DNA of 64,000 nt from Breoghania sp. L-A4 (lineage in GTDB: Bacteria; Pseudomonadota; Alphaproteobacteria; Rhizobiales; Stappiaceae), in assembly GCF_003432385.1 (NCBI RefSeq), contig NZ_CP031841.1, positions 2,457,579 to 2,521,578 of the forward strand, given 5' to 3'. Made by a program: the position numbers and the translations under genes. The notes beneath the pieces were generated by a model that searched no databases, had not been told where the DNA came from, and saw only the letters and a program-made list of their open reading frames with translations. Positions within the stretch are counted from its first letter, which is position 1. Each line of letters starts with the position of its first letter. Positions 41,255 to 52,471 of this stretch are shown piece by piece.

Positions 41255-41432
41255 CGCTGTGCGGGCCTTCGACGAGACGACACAAGCCCTGGACGAGCAG
41301 GCGAGCGTGCGGACGGAGCTGCAGCCGGTCGATCATGCGGCATTCTTCGATACGCTGGATGCACCACCGCAAGCAACGCCACGGTTGCGCGAGGCATTCG
41401 CCGGTCACGCGGCGCGCGTTCTCTCTACGTGA
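41255..41432 (+). pseudogene. C-terminal remnant of a DUF1778 (TacA-like) antitoxin
   Basis: About 58 codons remain. The string HAAFFDTLDAPPQATPRLRE matches the C-terminal half of DUF1778 antitoxins, where a Phe-x-x-x-Leu-x-x-Pro-Pro stretch wraps the GNAT toxin. The N-terminal DNA-binding ribbon-helix-helix is missing: upstream sequence in this frame has no start codon in a fitting place and no similarity. A remnant of the partner toxin lies at 41966-42258, separated by REP repeats. Confidence 0.65.
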
Positions 41433-41461
41433 GCGGCGAGGCGCCATCCGGAAAGCACTGC

Positions 41462-41602
41462 GTCCGCCGCCCATCCTTCGAGACGGGCCTTGTGGCCCTC
41501 CTCAGGATGAGGATCATCGTGTTGATATTCCAAAGGATCAGCAATCTCGACCTCATCCTGAGGAAGCCGCGCAGCGGCTGTCTCGAAGGATGGGCGGCTT
41601 GT
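41462..41602. repeat. REP-like palindromes, family B, facing pair
   Basis: Units at 41462-41515 (CCATCCTTCGAGACGG ... CTCCTCAGGATGAGG) and 41550-41602 (CCTCATCCTGAGG ... CTCGAAGGATGGG) form a facing pair. They occupy the place where the toxin N-terminus would be expected. Confidence 0.7.
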
Positions 41603-41795
41603 TCGGCGCGCGGCAGAGCCTGTTCGGTGAAGGCCGGACAGGAGGACGCCGCACCGATATCCCGCCGGGACCCCGAATGCGATGCGGAGCCTGGCGGATC
41701 GGGAACCGGCGCCCCGAATCTACGTGGGAGCATCGCACGCTGCAGCGCGTCCGGGCTGACGGTGGCGGCCGATTGCTGTGGGGTTGCGCCCACCC

Positions 41796-41945
41796 CGATC
41801 GTCACCCCGGGCTTGCCCCGGGGCCCACTGCACCGCTCGGCGCGTGACGACGTCTTTGTGCATGATCATGCCTCAGCTTGGACCCGCGAGCGCCTCAACG
41901 AGAGGAGAACGGAGTAGGCCCCGGGTCGAGCCCGGGGTGACGATT
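41796..41945. repeat. REP-like palindromes, family D (CCCGGG type)
   Basis: Two units, 41796-41826 (GTCACCCCGGGCTTGCCCCGGGG) and 41915-41945 (CCCCGGGTCGAGCCCGGGGTGAC), again in opposite orientation. The 41433-41965 gap holds these and the family B pair and no gene. Confidence 0.6.
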
Positions 41946-41965
41946 GGGGGAGGCAAGCCCGGGTG

Positions 41966-42258
41966 ACGATCAGCGCGGCCGCATTGCATCCGGCGGCCTT
42001 CCTGTCCATGATCGGTGTTGACCAGTGCCATGCCGGACACGGTTATGGCGGCGTGCTTTTGGCACGCGCATTGCGCAAGCGCCGGAACGTGTGGGGATCG
42101 CGGTTGTGATCCTTGATGTGCTGGACGACGGAAACCCTGATCTCGTCGCCCGGCGCCGGGCATTGTATGAGGGATACGGCTTTCAGCCATTTCTCTCAAA
42201 TCCGCCGCGGATGTTTTTGCCCATTGCGACGGTGCCGGCGGCTCTGGGAGAGCAGTAG
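41966..42258 (+). pseudogene. C-terminal remnant of a GNAT acetyltransferase toxin (TacT-like), with frameshift
   Basis: The preserved part shows the acetyl-CoA loop MIGVDQCHAGHGYGGVLLAR, then after one missing base near 42080 the strand and helix APERVGIAVVILDVLDD and the closing YEGYGFQPFLSNPPRMFLPI. These are the final 90 or so residues of the GNAT toxins that pair with DUF1778 antitoxins and acetylate aminoacyl-tRNA. The N-terminal half is absent; REP repeats lie in its place. The pair is dead as a toxin-antitoxin module. Confidence 0.7.
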
Positions 42259-42433
42259 CGCGCCCACGCGGATTTCATCCATTCAGATAACGCACTGTTC
42301 ACCATGGATCGGATCTCTCCCGGTTTTGCAGTTTTCGGATAGTACGGGGAAATCCGCATGGCTAGTGTCGTGCGAGTTTTATCCGCGCTTCGGCCGCCTG
42401 GGCTGGGTGTCAAATCCGGAAAGCGATCATCCC

Positions 42434-43651
42434 ATGCCTAAAAGACGTGCTCTCCGGATCGGCAGCCGATCCGGCAGTGCGGTGATGCTCATGCGGATCA
42501 TCGCGGGCGCCAGCCTGTTTCTGGTCGCGCCGGGCGCGATGGCGCAACCCGATGATATCACCGGCTACCTGGATGGTATCCGGGTGGAATACGGGCTTCC
42601 GGCGCTCGCCGCAGCCGTTGTCAGGGATGGTGCGGTGGTCGCCGTTGCGGCGGTAGGCACGCGGGTGCATGGCGAACAGATTCCCGTGCGCCTCGATGAC
42701 CGCTTCCATCTGGGATCGAACACCAAGGCGATGACCGCGACGCTGGCCGGCATGATGGTGGAGGAGAGGCGACTGCGCTGGACCTCCACCGTGGGTGAGG
42801 TTCTGGGCGATGACGTCCCCGGTCTGAGTCCGGGCATCGCCAGTGCCACGCTCGAGCAACTGCTCTCGCACGCCAGCGGCATCCCCGCCGACACCGAGGA
42901 GATGCTCGATCTCTATTTCAGCAACAGCACCTTTGATTACAACCTGCCGGCGCTGCGCCTGCGCACGCTGGAGGCGTGGCAGCACAACGCCGTTTCCGTG
43001 CCCGACGGGTCGCCGTTTCAGTATTCCAATTTCGGCTACATGATCGCCGGATCGATGATCGAGAAGGTCTCGGATACGCCGTGGGAACAGCTGATGTATG
43101 AGCGCATCTTCGCACCCATGGGACTGCGGACCGCGCGGCTCGGCCCCCAGGCGACCTACGGACTGGTGGATGCGCCCGTCGGTCACCGCATCGCGGCGGA
43201 TGGCAGTGTCACTCCGATGCTGTGGGGTCCAGCGGCCGATGTTCCGCCGGTCATATCGCCCTCCGGCAATGCCAACATGTCGGTTCTCGACTACGCCGCG
43301 TGGGCCGGCTGGAACGCCGGTCAGGGCCGGCGCGGCCCGGTGCTGGTTTCGCCCGGGACGCTGAACGTCATCCAGTCCGTACACGTCCAGACGCCGGTGC
43401 GCGAAAATCCGCCGCCCGGCACGCCGGAAACCGGTGGCTACGGACTGGGGTGGGGCGTGGTGGCGTTCGACTGGGCGGACGCGCCGCTGCTCACCCACAA
43501 CGGCTCCAACTCGATGAATCTCGCCCGGATCGTGATCGACACCGAGCGTGATCTCGCTGTCGTGGTGCTGAGCAATTTCCCCGGCCGCCGCGCCAGCTCC
43601 GCCGTGGGTGAGGTGATGCGGCATCTCTATCTCGATTACGCCAAGCGATAA
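42434..43651 (+). CDS. serine hydrolase, class C beta-lactamase fold (PF00144 type)
   Basis: An exported serine hydrolase of 405 residues. The signal peptide MRIIAGASLFLVAPGAMA ends near residue 36. The catalytic motif SxxK is HLGSNTKAMTATLAGM, the Tyr motif is YSNFGYMIAG, and the third motif appears as LLTHNGSN (HxG in place of KTG, as in esterase EstB and D-amino-acid peptidases). Such proteins include peptidases, esterases and lactamases, and HxG argues for the non-lactamase types. The start at 42434 gives the only signal peptide; the frame is open upstream to 42113. It precedes the carbonic anhydrase by 44 bases and may share its transcript. Confidence 0.9.
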   Translation: MPKRRALRIGSRSGSAVMLMRIIAGASLFLVAPGAMAQPDDITGYLDGIRVEYGLPALAAAVVRDGAVVAVAAVGTRVHGEQIPVRLDDRFHLGSNTKAMTATLAGMMVEERRLRWTSTVGEVLGDDVPGLSPGIASATLEQLLSHASGIPADTEEMLDLYFSNSTFDYNLPALRLRTLEAWQHNAVSVPDGSPFQYSNFGYMIAGSMIEKVSDTPWEQLMYERIFAPMGLRTARLGPQATYGLVDAPVGHRIAADGSVTPMLWGPAADVPPVISPSGNANMSVLDYAAWAGWNAGQGRRGPVLVSPGTLNVIQSVHVQTPVRENPPPGTPETGGYGLGWGVVAFDWADAPLLTHNGSNSMNLARIVIDTERDLAVVVLSNFPGRRASSAVGEVMRHLYLDYAKR

Positions 43652-43695
43652 CCCGGGCACGCCACGGCGCGCCAAACATTCAAAAGGAAACGGCC

Positions 43696-44402
43696 ATGTG
43701 CAACGACGCTTCAAACGAGACCATCAGCCGACGCAACCTGCTCGCCGGTGGTGTGGCGCTCGCCGCGGCGGGCGCGACCCTGTCGACCGCTGCGGCCCAG
43801 ACGGCCGAAACCGCGCCGGTCTCGCCGGAGGAGGCGCTGCAGCGTCTCGTCGAGGGCAACGCCCGCTATGTCGCCAATGCCGCGATAAACACCGATCATT
43901 CGGTCGGACGCGTCGAGCGCGCCGCGGGGCAACAGCCGTTTGCGGCCATCGTCAGTTGCTCGGACTCGCGCGTGGCGCCGGAACTCCTGTTCGATCAGGG
44001 CCCTGGCGCGCTCTTCGTCGTGCGGGTGGCCGGAAACTTCATCAATGAGGACGGTCTTGCAAGCCTCGAGTATGGTGCCGCGGTGCTCGGCATCAAGCTG
44101 ATCGTCGTACTTGGTCATAGTTCGTGCGGGGCGGTCGGCGCGACCATCAGTTCGATTCAGGACAACACCCTGCCCCCGGACATCTGCCGAGCCTGGTCAA
44201 CGCTATCCGTCCGGCGGTCTATGACGTCATGCAGGCCAAGCCCGCGGACCTGCTTGCGGCGGCAACGGCGCAAAACGCCAGGAGCAATGCCGAACGCGCG
44301 CAGACGGAAGGTCCCATCCTTGCGCAACTGCACGACGCCGGAAAGCTCAATGCCGTGGCAGCCATCTACGAGATCAGCACCGGGAAGGTGTCGTTCCTGT
44401 AG
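43696..44402 (+). CDS. beta-class carbonic anhydrase with Tat signal (apparent frameshift at 44173-44177)
   Basis: Converts carbon dioxide and bicarbonate. The N-terminus carries a twin-arginine signal (SRRNLLAGGVALAAAGATL), unusual but known for beta carbonic anhydrases, and points to folded export to the periplasm. Zinc ligands are in IVSCSDSRVAPE (Cys, with the Asp-Arg dyad) and LGHSSCGAVGA (His and Cys). The last third (SLVNAIRPAVYDVM ... VAAIYEISTGKVSFL) lies in another frame; adding one C to the CCCCC run at 44173-44177 joins LPPGHLPSLVNAI, so I span the break. ATG 43696 follows AAAGGAAA. Confidence 0.92.
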
Positions 44403-44417
44403 CCTCAATGGTACCGG

Positions 44418-45722
44418 TCACAGCCGCCACAGCGTGACCGCGTCCGGCTTCGTTTCGCGCGGCAAGAGCCCCGTCAGATCGGAGACGAAGCCGGTGGCGT
44501 CTTTCAGCAGGCTCTGCACGAAGACCCAGTCTGGCGCGTGGCCGGAGAAATCCCGGTGCGGCACGGCGAGGATCACCGCGTCGGCGGGGGCGGCGTCTTC
44601 CAGCGCGGTGAGCGCCACGCCGTGCTCGGACAGGGTCTGCGCCGGATCGGCCATCGGGTCGATGGTCTGCACCCGGGCGCCGTATTTCTCCAGCTCATGC
44701 ACCAGATCGGCGACCTTGGAGTTGCGCGCGTCCGGCACATTCGCCTTGTAGGTGACGCCGAGCACGGTGACGGTGAGCGGCATGGTGAACCCCAGCCGCG
44801 CGCAGTCCTGGATCAGGCTGGTGGCGACAAACCGCGGCATGGCCTCGTTGGTGCCGCGTCCGGCGAGCACAACCTGTGGCGTGTGGCCGATCTCATGCGC
44901 CTTGTGGGTGAGATAATAGGGATCGACGCCGATGCAGTGGCCGCCCACGAGCCCGGGCTGAAAGGGCAGGAAATTCCACTTGGTGCCGGCCGCCGCCAGC
45001 ACGTCGCGCGTGTCGATGCCCAAACTGTGAAACATCACCGACAGCTCGTTCATCAGCGCGATATTGAGATCCCGCTGGGTGTTCTCGATCACCTTGGCGG
45101 CCTCCGCGATGCGGATCGACGCCGCCTCGTGGATCCCTGCCGTGACCACCGCGCCATAAAGCGCTGCCAGCATCTTGAGCGTTTCCGGGGTGCTGCCGGA
45201 GACCACCTTGGTCAGCGTGGAGAAATCATGCGCGCTGTCGCCGGGGTTGATGCGTTCGGGCGAATAGCCGACGAAAAAGTCGCGGTTCAGCGTGAGTCCC
45301 GAAACACCTTCGAGCACCGGCACGACGACCTCCTCGGTGGCGCCGGGATAGACGGTGGATTCAAACACCACCGTTGCGCCGCGCTTCATCTGCCGTCCCA
45401 CCGTCTCTGCCGCGCGCAGCAGCGGGCTGAGGTCCGGCCGCTTGGCCGCGTCGATCGGTGTCGGCACGGCGACGATATGCACGTCAGCGCCCGCCAGCGC
45501 CTCCGGCTGGTCGGTGAGTGTCAGCGTCTCGCGCGCCAGCTGCTCCGCGCTCAGCGAGCCGGTGCGGTCGCGCCCGGCGCGCAGCTCGGCGATGCGGCCT
45601 GAATCCACATCGAAACCGGTGACGGGGAAGCCGGCCTGCGCGAAGGCGGCCGCCACGGGCAGCCCGACGTAGCCCAGCCCGATGACCGAAAGCCACGTGT
45701 CGCGGATTGTCTCAGACGTCAT
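44418..45722 (-). CDS. UDP-sugar (UDP-N-acetyl-galactosamine/glucose) dehydrogenase, TviB/WecC type
   Basis: A cytoplasmic NAD-dependent dehydrogenase that oxidises C6 of a UDP-HexNAc to the uronic acid. The 434-residue protein shows the Rossmann motif VIGLGYVGLPVAAAFAQAG, STVYPGATEE, VGYSPERINPGD, the catalytic Cys in GLVGGHCIGVDPYYL, and the C-terminal GVTYKANVPDARNSK. HCIGVDPYYLT is typical of the WecC/TviB/Vi-polysaccharide branch, not of UGD. ATG 45722 overlaps the end of the epimerase gene by 11 bases. It is the third gene of a permease-epimerase-dehydrogenase run read leftward. Confidence 0.93.
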   Translation of the reverse strand: MTSETIRDTWLSVIGLGYVGLPVAAAFAQAGFPVTGFDVDSGRIAELRAGRDRTGSLSAEQLARETLTLTDQPEALAGADVHIVAVPTPIDAAKRPDLSPLLRAAETVGRQMKRGATVVFESTVYPGATEEVVVPVLEGVSGLTLNRDFFVGYSPERINPGDSAHDFSTLTKVVSGSTPETLKMLAALYGAVVTAGIHEAASIRIAEAAKVIENTQRDLNIALMNELSVMFHSLGIDTRDVLAAAGTKWNFLPFQPGLVGGHCIGVDPYYLTHKAHEIGHTPQVVLAGRGTNEAMPRFVATSLIQDCARLGFTMPLTVTVLGVTYKANVPDARNSKVADLVHELEKYGARVQTIDPMADPAQTLSEHGVALTALEDAAPADAVILAVPHRDFSGHAPDWVFVQSLLKDATGFVSDLTGLLPRETKPDAVTLWRL

Positions 45723-46722
45723 AGTAGCTCCGGTACCAGTCGACGAAGGCGGCGACGCCCGCGCGCACCGGCGTTGCCGGCTTGAAGCCGGTCGCGGCCT
45801 GCAGCTCGGTCGTATCGGCAAAGGTCGCCGGCACATCGCCGGGTTGCATCGGCATCATGTTGAGAATGGCTTTCCTGCCCAGCGCCTCCTCGATGGCCTC
45901 GAGATAGTCCATCAGCTGGACGGGCTGCGAATTGCCGATGTTGAAGATGCGATAGGGCGCGGAACTGCTCGCCGGATCCGGATTTTCCGGGTCCCAGTCG
46001 GGGTTGGCTGCGGCGGGCCTTTCCGAGATGCGCAGGATGCCCTCGACGATGTCGTCGATATAGGTGAAGTCGCGCACCATCTGGCCGCGGTTGTAGAGAT
46101 CCACCGGGTCGCCCGCCAGAATCGCCTTGGTGAACTTGAACAGCGCCATGTCCGGCCGGCCCCACGGCCCGTAGACGGTGAAGAAGCGCAGGCCGGTGAG
46201 CGGGATGGCGAACAGATGCGCATAGGCATGCGCCATCGCCTCGTTGGCCTTCTTGGTGGCGGCGTAGAAGGAGACGGGATGATTGCCGCCGCGGTGTTCC
46301 GACAGCGGCATGGCGGCATCCAGGCCGAAAACGGAGGAGGTGGAGGCAAACACCATGTGCTCGACCGGATGCGCGCGCGCCGCCTCCAGCATGTTGAGGA
46401 ACCCGGTCACATTGGCGTCCACATAGTCCTGCGGCGCGTCGAGCGAGTGGCGCACGCCGGCTTGCGCCGCGAGATGGATCACCCGGCTCGGACTGTGCTC
46501 GGCAAACAGCGCCATCACCGCGTCGCGGTCCTCCAGCGCGATTCGCGCCTCGGTGAACCGGTTGCTCGGGCGCAGCCGGTCGAGACGCGCCTCCTTCAGC
46601 GTCGGATCGTAGTAGCTGTTGACGTTGTCAAGACCGACGACGTTGGCGCCCGTGTCCAGAAGCGCGCGGCAAACGTGATGGCCGATAAAACCGGCGGAAC
46701 CGGTAACCAGGACGGATGTCAT
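45712..46722 (-). CDS. UDP-sugar 4-epimerase (UDP-glucuronate/GalE type, SDR family)
   Basis: An NAD-dependent short-chain dehydrogenase-type epimerase of 336 residues. It has the glycine motif VTGSAGFIGHHV, the substrate-loop NVNSYYDPTLKEARL that marks the UDP-glucuronate 4-epimerase (LpsL/CapI) branch, STSSVFG, and the catalytic SFYAATKK (Tyr-x3-Lys). It ends with WYRSYYDV. By neighbours it supplies a precursor for a surface polysaccharide. It lies 58 bases after the ABC permease and overlaps the dehydrogenase. Confidence 0.93.
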   Translation of the reverse strand: MTSVLVTGSAGFIGHHVCRALLDTGANVVGLDNVNSYYDPTLKEARLDRLRPSNRFTEARIALEDRDAVMALFAEHSPSRVIHLAAQAGVRHSLDAPQDYVDANVTGFLNMLEAARAHPVEHMVFASTSSVFGLDAAMPLSEHRGGNHPVSFYAATKKANEAMAHAYAHLFAIPLTGLRFFTVYGPWGRPDMALFKFTKAILAGDPVDLYNRGQMVRDFTYIDDIVEGILRISERPAAANPDWDPENPDPASSSAPYRIFNIGNSQPVQLMDYLEAIEEALGRKAILNMMPMQPGDVPATFADTTELQAATGFKPATPVRAGVAAFVDWYRSYYDV

Positions 46723-46780
46723 TCAGGCGGGCCTTGTGCAGAATCGGGAGGCGAGGGAAGGGCTCGCGCAGGGTAGCAGG

Positions 46781-47562
46781 TCACTCGAGGATCTTCTTGC
46801 GATAGATGCGCTCCAGGCTGAGCGCGACGAAAAATCCAACCATCGTCACGAAAATCACAAAGATCGGATCGACGAAATCGCTGTCGAAGCCCCTGAAGTA
46901 GCCGCTTCGCACCCACTCCACGCAATGCAGGATGGGGTTCCAGTAAAAGATATTCTGGATGGCGGGGGAAAGCTCTCGACGACGTAGAAAATTCCCGACA
47001 GGAAGAACAGGGGCCGGCTGATGACGCCCCAGATGTTCCGCCATTCCTTGAAATGCGCGACGATCACACAGTTGATGACGCCGGTGTTGAAGCCGATCAC
47101 CGCCAGCAAGGCAATCGGGGCGATGACGTTGAGCCAGTCTTCCGGCAGTTCGCCACCGAACATGAAATTGTAGCAGCCGATGATCACCACCAGGACCGTG
47201 ATGTGGGTGACGATTTCGAGGATGGCGCGTGAGACGAAGGTATCGATCGACTTGATGATCGGGAAATACAGAAGCGACTTGTTCATCTGAATGGCGTTCA
47301 TCACGGCGCCCGACGTCTGGCTGTAGATATTGAAGGGAACCACGCCGGTGCAAAAGAACACCACAAAACTGTCTCCGACGGGCGGGTTGTGGGTGCCCAG
47401 CGACATGAACATCAGCGACAGCATGGTGATCCAGCCGAGCGGCTCGAGCAGCGCCCAGGCATAGCTGAGTTTCTGCTCCGAATAACGCGATCGCATCTCG
47501 CGCAGAACCAGCGACAGCGTGTTGCGCGCAAAGATCTGAAGCGGCGAGCCCAGATCATTCAT
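46781..47562 (-). CDS. ABC-2 type polysaccharide export permease (KpsM-like; apparent frameshift at 46964-46968)
   Basis: An inner-membrane permease of 260 residues for capsule or LPS-type export. It begins MNDLGSPLQIFARNTLSLVL, has the conserved MRSRYSEQKLSYAWALLEPL, six helices, and HFKEWRNIWGVISRPLFFLSG with FYVVESF. One base is missing in the GGGGG run at 46964-46968; the corrected end reads PPAIQNIFYWNPILHCVEWVRSG, the ABC2_membrane family C-terminus, and closes with a basic tail. The ATP-binding partner (KpsT) is not in this window. Confidence 0.9.
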
Positions 47563-47829
47563 GACACGCGTCTCCCGTCGGTTTAGGCGCACTGTGTATC
47601 AAGGCCGTCTTGCTCCGCGCGCTGGGCGTTTGAAATCTCGTCGGGCTGTGTGCGTGCAGACTACCCCGATTTGCCGCCGCCGCCATTCATTTCGCGGGAC
47701 AAATTGCCGCCCGCGTCCCACGGTGCGGATACCCCTTGGGCGTTGCGGTTTCCAGGCGGCCGGAGTATCTGTGCAGGCAACAGGTGGCCAACGACACCGG
47801 GCCGAGTACCACAGCTTAGAGGCGTTCCC

Positions 47830-48666
47830 GTGACATCGTGCAATACAATCGTGACAGCCGGATCCGTCCGGTTTGGCAATGCGTTGCCGTTTTCCCTGAT
47901 CGCCGGTCCGTGTCAGATGGAAAGCCGTGACCATGCGTTCGAGATGGCGCACGCCATCAAGGAGATCGCCGACAGCCTCGGCATCGGCTTTGTCTACAAG
48001 ACCTCCTACGACAAGGCCAACCGCACCAGCCTCACGAGCAAGCGCGGCATCGGCATGGAACGCGCGCTCGAGGTCTTCGCCGACATCAAGAGCCGCTTCG
48101 GCGTGCCGGTTCTCACCGATGTGCATGACGCGACCCACTGCGCGCCGGTCGGCGAGATCGTTGATATTCTGCAGATCCCGGCGTTCCTGTGCCGCCAGAC
48201 AGATCTTCTGGTGGCCGCCGCGCAGACCGGACGCATCGTCAACGTCAAGAAGGGCCAGTTTCTGGCGCCGTGGGACATGACCAACGTGGTCGCCAAGCTC
48301 ACCGGCTCGGGAAACCCCAATGTGCTTCTCACCGAGCGCGGCGCCAGCTTCGGATACAACACGCTGGTTTCCGACATGCGTGCGCTGCCGATCATGGCGC
48401 AGACGGGCGCGCCGGTGATTTTTGACGCCACCCATTCGGTGCAGCAGCCCGGCGGGCAGGGGACGACATCGGGCGGCCAGCGCGAATTCGTGCCTGTCCT
48501 GGCCCGCGCGGCCGTGGCCGTCGGCGTGGCGGGGGTGTTCATCGAGACCCATCAGGATCCCGACAGCGCGCCGTCGGACGGCCCCAACATGGTGCCGGTC
48601 GACCAGCTCGCGGATCTGCTCAGGACGCTGCAGAGCCTGGACACCGTCATAAAAGCGGTAAGCTAG
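47830..48666 (+). CDS. kdsA: 3-deoxy-8-phosphooctulonate synthase
   Basis: KdsA joins phosphoenolpyruvate and arabinose-5-phosphate to KDO-8-phosphate for lipopolysaccharide. The 278-residue product has [60 protein letters not shown], and [12 protein letters not shown], all hallmark blocks; Cys in AGPCQ is the metal ligand in the metal-dependent class. The best start is GTG 47830 since the frame has no ATG before the catalytic core. It is divergent from the permease gene; ugd follows by 64 bases on the same strand. Confidence 0.97.
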   Translation: MTSCNTIVTAGSVRFGNALPFSLIAGPCQMESRDHAFEMAHAIKEIADSLGIGFVYKTSYDKANRTSLTSKRGIGMERALEVFADIKSRFGVPVLTDVHDATHCAPVGEIVDILQIPAFLCRQTDLLVAAAQTGRIVNVKKGQFLAPWDMTNVVAKLTGSGNPNVLLTERGASFGYNTLVSDMRALPIMAQTGAPVIFDATHSVQQPGGQGTTSGGQREFVPVLARAAVAVGVAGVFIETHQDPDSAPSDGPNMVPVDQLADLLRTLQSLDTVIKAVS

Positions 48667-48730
48667 GCGGCTAACGCACATCCCGCGACGGCGCGTCGCG
48701 CCACAACCGATCAAGGCACTTGGAGTTCTC

Positions 48731-51440
<2,710 letters not shown>

Positions 51441-51631
51441 GGCCCATCCGTCTGCCTGTGCGGGCGCAAGTCCCCGCCGATATCCGGTAATCACCTTTCC
51501 CGGATTTGATCTCAGCGCGGGAGGCGGCCATTCGCGGTCATCCGCCAGCCGAAACAGGCCGCCGCCGTACCCCGACGGCGGTCCTATCGTATCGGGGCAC
51601 ACTCTCGTGCGGCGTTCCCGAAAGAGGTGTC

Positions 51632-52264
51632 ATGTCGCTTGAATCCTGGCTCGCATTCACCGCCGCCTGCGTCGTCCTCACCCTGATCCCCGGTCCGAGC
51701 GTGTTGCTCGTCGTCAGTCAGGCCGTGGTCCGGGGAAAGGCGGCCGCCTTGATGTGCATTCTGGGGGATGTGCTCGGCGGTGTTGTCCTGATGGCGCTGT
51801 CGTTTCTCGGGGTGGGCGCCGTGCTCGCCGCGTCGGCGTTGCTGTTCCAGGTGGTGAAATGGGCCGGCGTTCTCTACCTCGCTTATCTGGGCTGCCGCCA
51901 GATTCTCGATGCAAGGAACGGCGCCGGTGCCGTCGTGACTGGAAGCGCGCCGGAGCCGTTCACGCCGTCTTCCTGGATGAGCTTCTGGGCGGGGGCGGTC
52001 ACCGCGGTTCTCAATCCCAAGGCGATCATGTTCTATCTGGCCTTTCTGGCGCAGTTCGTCGATCTCGAACGCAGCATCGCCCTCCAGGTCGCAATCATGA
52101 CCGCCACATCCTCCGCCGTGGTGGTTGTCTTTCTCGGATTTTACGCGCTGATCGCCACGCGCGCCCGGCGGATGTTTCATAGCCCGGCGGCGCACAAGCG
52201 GATCGGATACACCGGCGGCGCCTGCATGCTCGGCGGCAGCGTCGTCATGGCGGCGACGCGGTAG
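51632..52264 (+). CDS. LysE/RhtB-family amino-acid exporter
   Basis: An inner-membrane exporter of 210 residues with six helices. The family motif near the first helix, LIPGPSVLLVVSQAVVRGKA, is intact, followed by the LGCRQILDAR loop and FWAGAVTAVLNPKAIMFYLA with the conserved NPK. ATG 51632 follows AAAGAGG. The amino acid carried (homoserine, threonine or another) cannot be told. It stands alone. Confidence 0.92.
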   Translation: MSLESWLAFTAACVVLTLIPGPSVLLVVSQAVVRGKAAALMCILGDVLGGVVLMALSFLGVGAVLAASALLFQVVKWAGVLYLAYLGCRQILDARNGAGAVVTGSAPEPFTPSSWMSFWAGAVTAVLNPKAIMFYLAFLAQFVDLERSIALQVAIMTATSSAVVVVFLGFYALIATRARRMFHSPAAHKRIGYTGGACMLGGSVVMAATR

Positions 52265-52400
52265 CGCGGATCCGTCACGCGTTGAGCAGGGACCGGGTTC
52301 GCGCTCTTCGTCCCGGCACGTATCCGACTGGCGCCGCGTCTCCACCGCCAATCGCGTGGCGCTGCATGCGTGACGCGGGCGGCAGAGGCCCCCGACACGC

Positions 52401-52431
52401 AAAAAAGCCGCCGTCCCGATGGAACGGCGGC
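52401..52431 (-). terminator. terminator of the coiled-coil gene
   Basis: On the minus strand a GCCGCCGT stem (plus 52407-52414 with 52424-52431) is followed by six T (plus 52401-52406). It lies 41 bases past the coiled-coil stop. Confidence 0.8.
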
Positions 52432-52471
52432 CTGATATCTCTCCAAACCGGAGATCCCGGGTGTTGCGCGA

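Noticed and set aside
51506-51631. Longer N-terminus for the LysE exporter
   Set aside because: The extension is Arg/Pro-rich and not membrane-like; ATG 51632 has AAAGAGG upstream and the normal family start.
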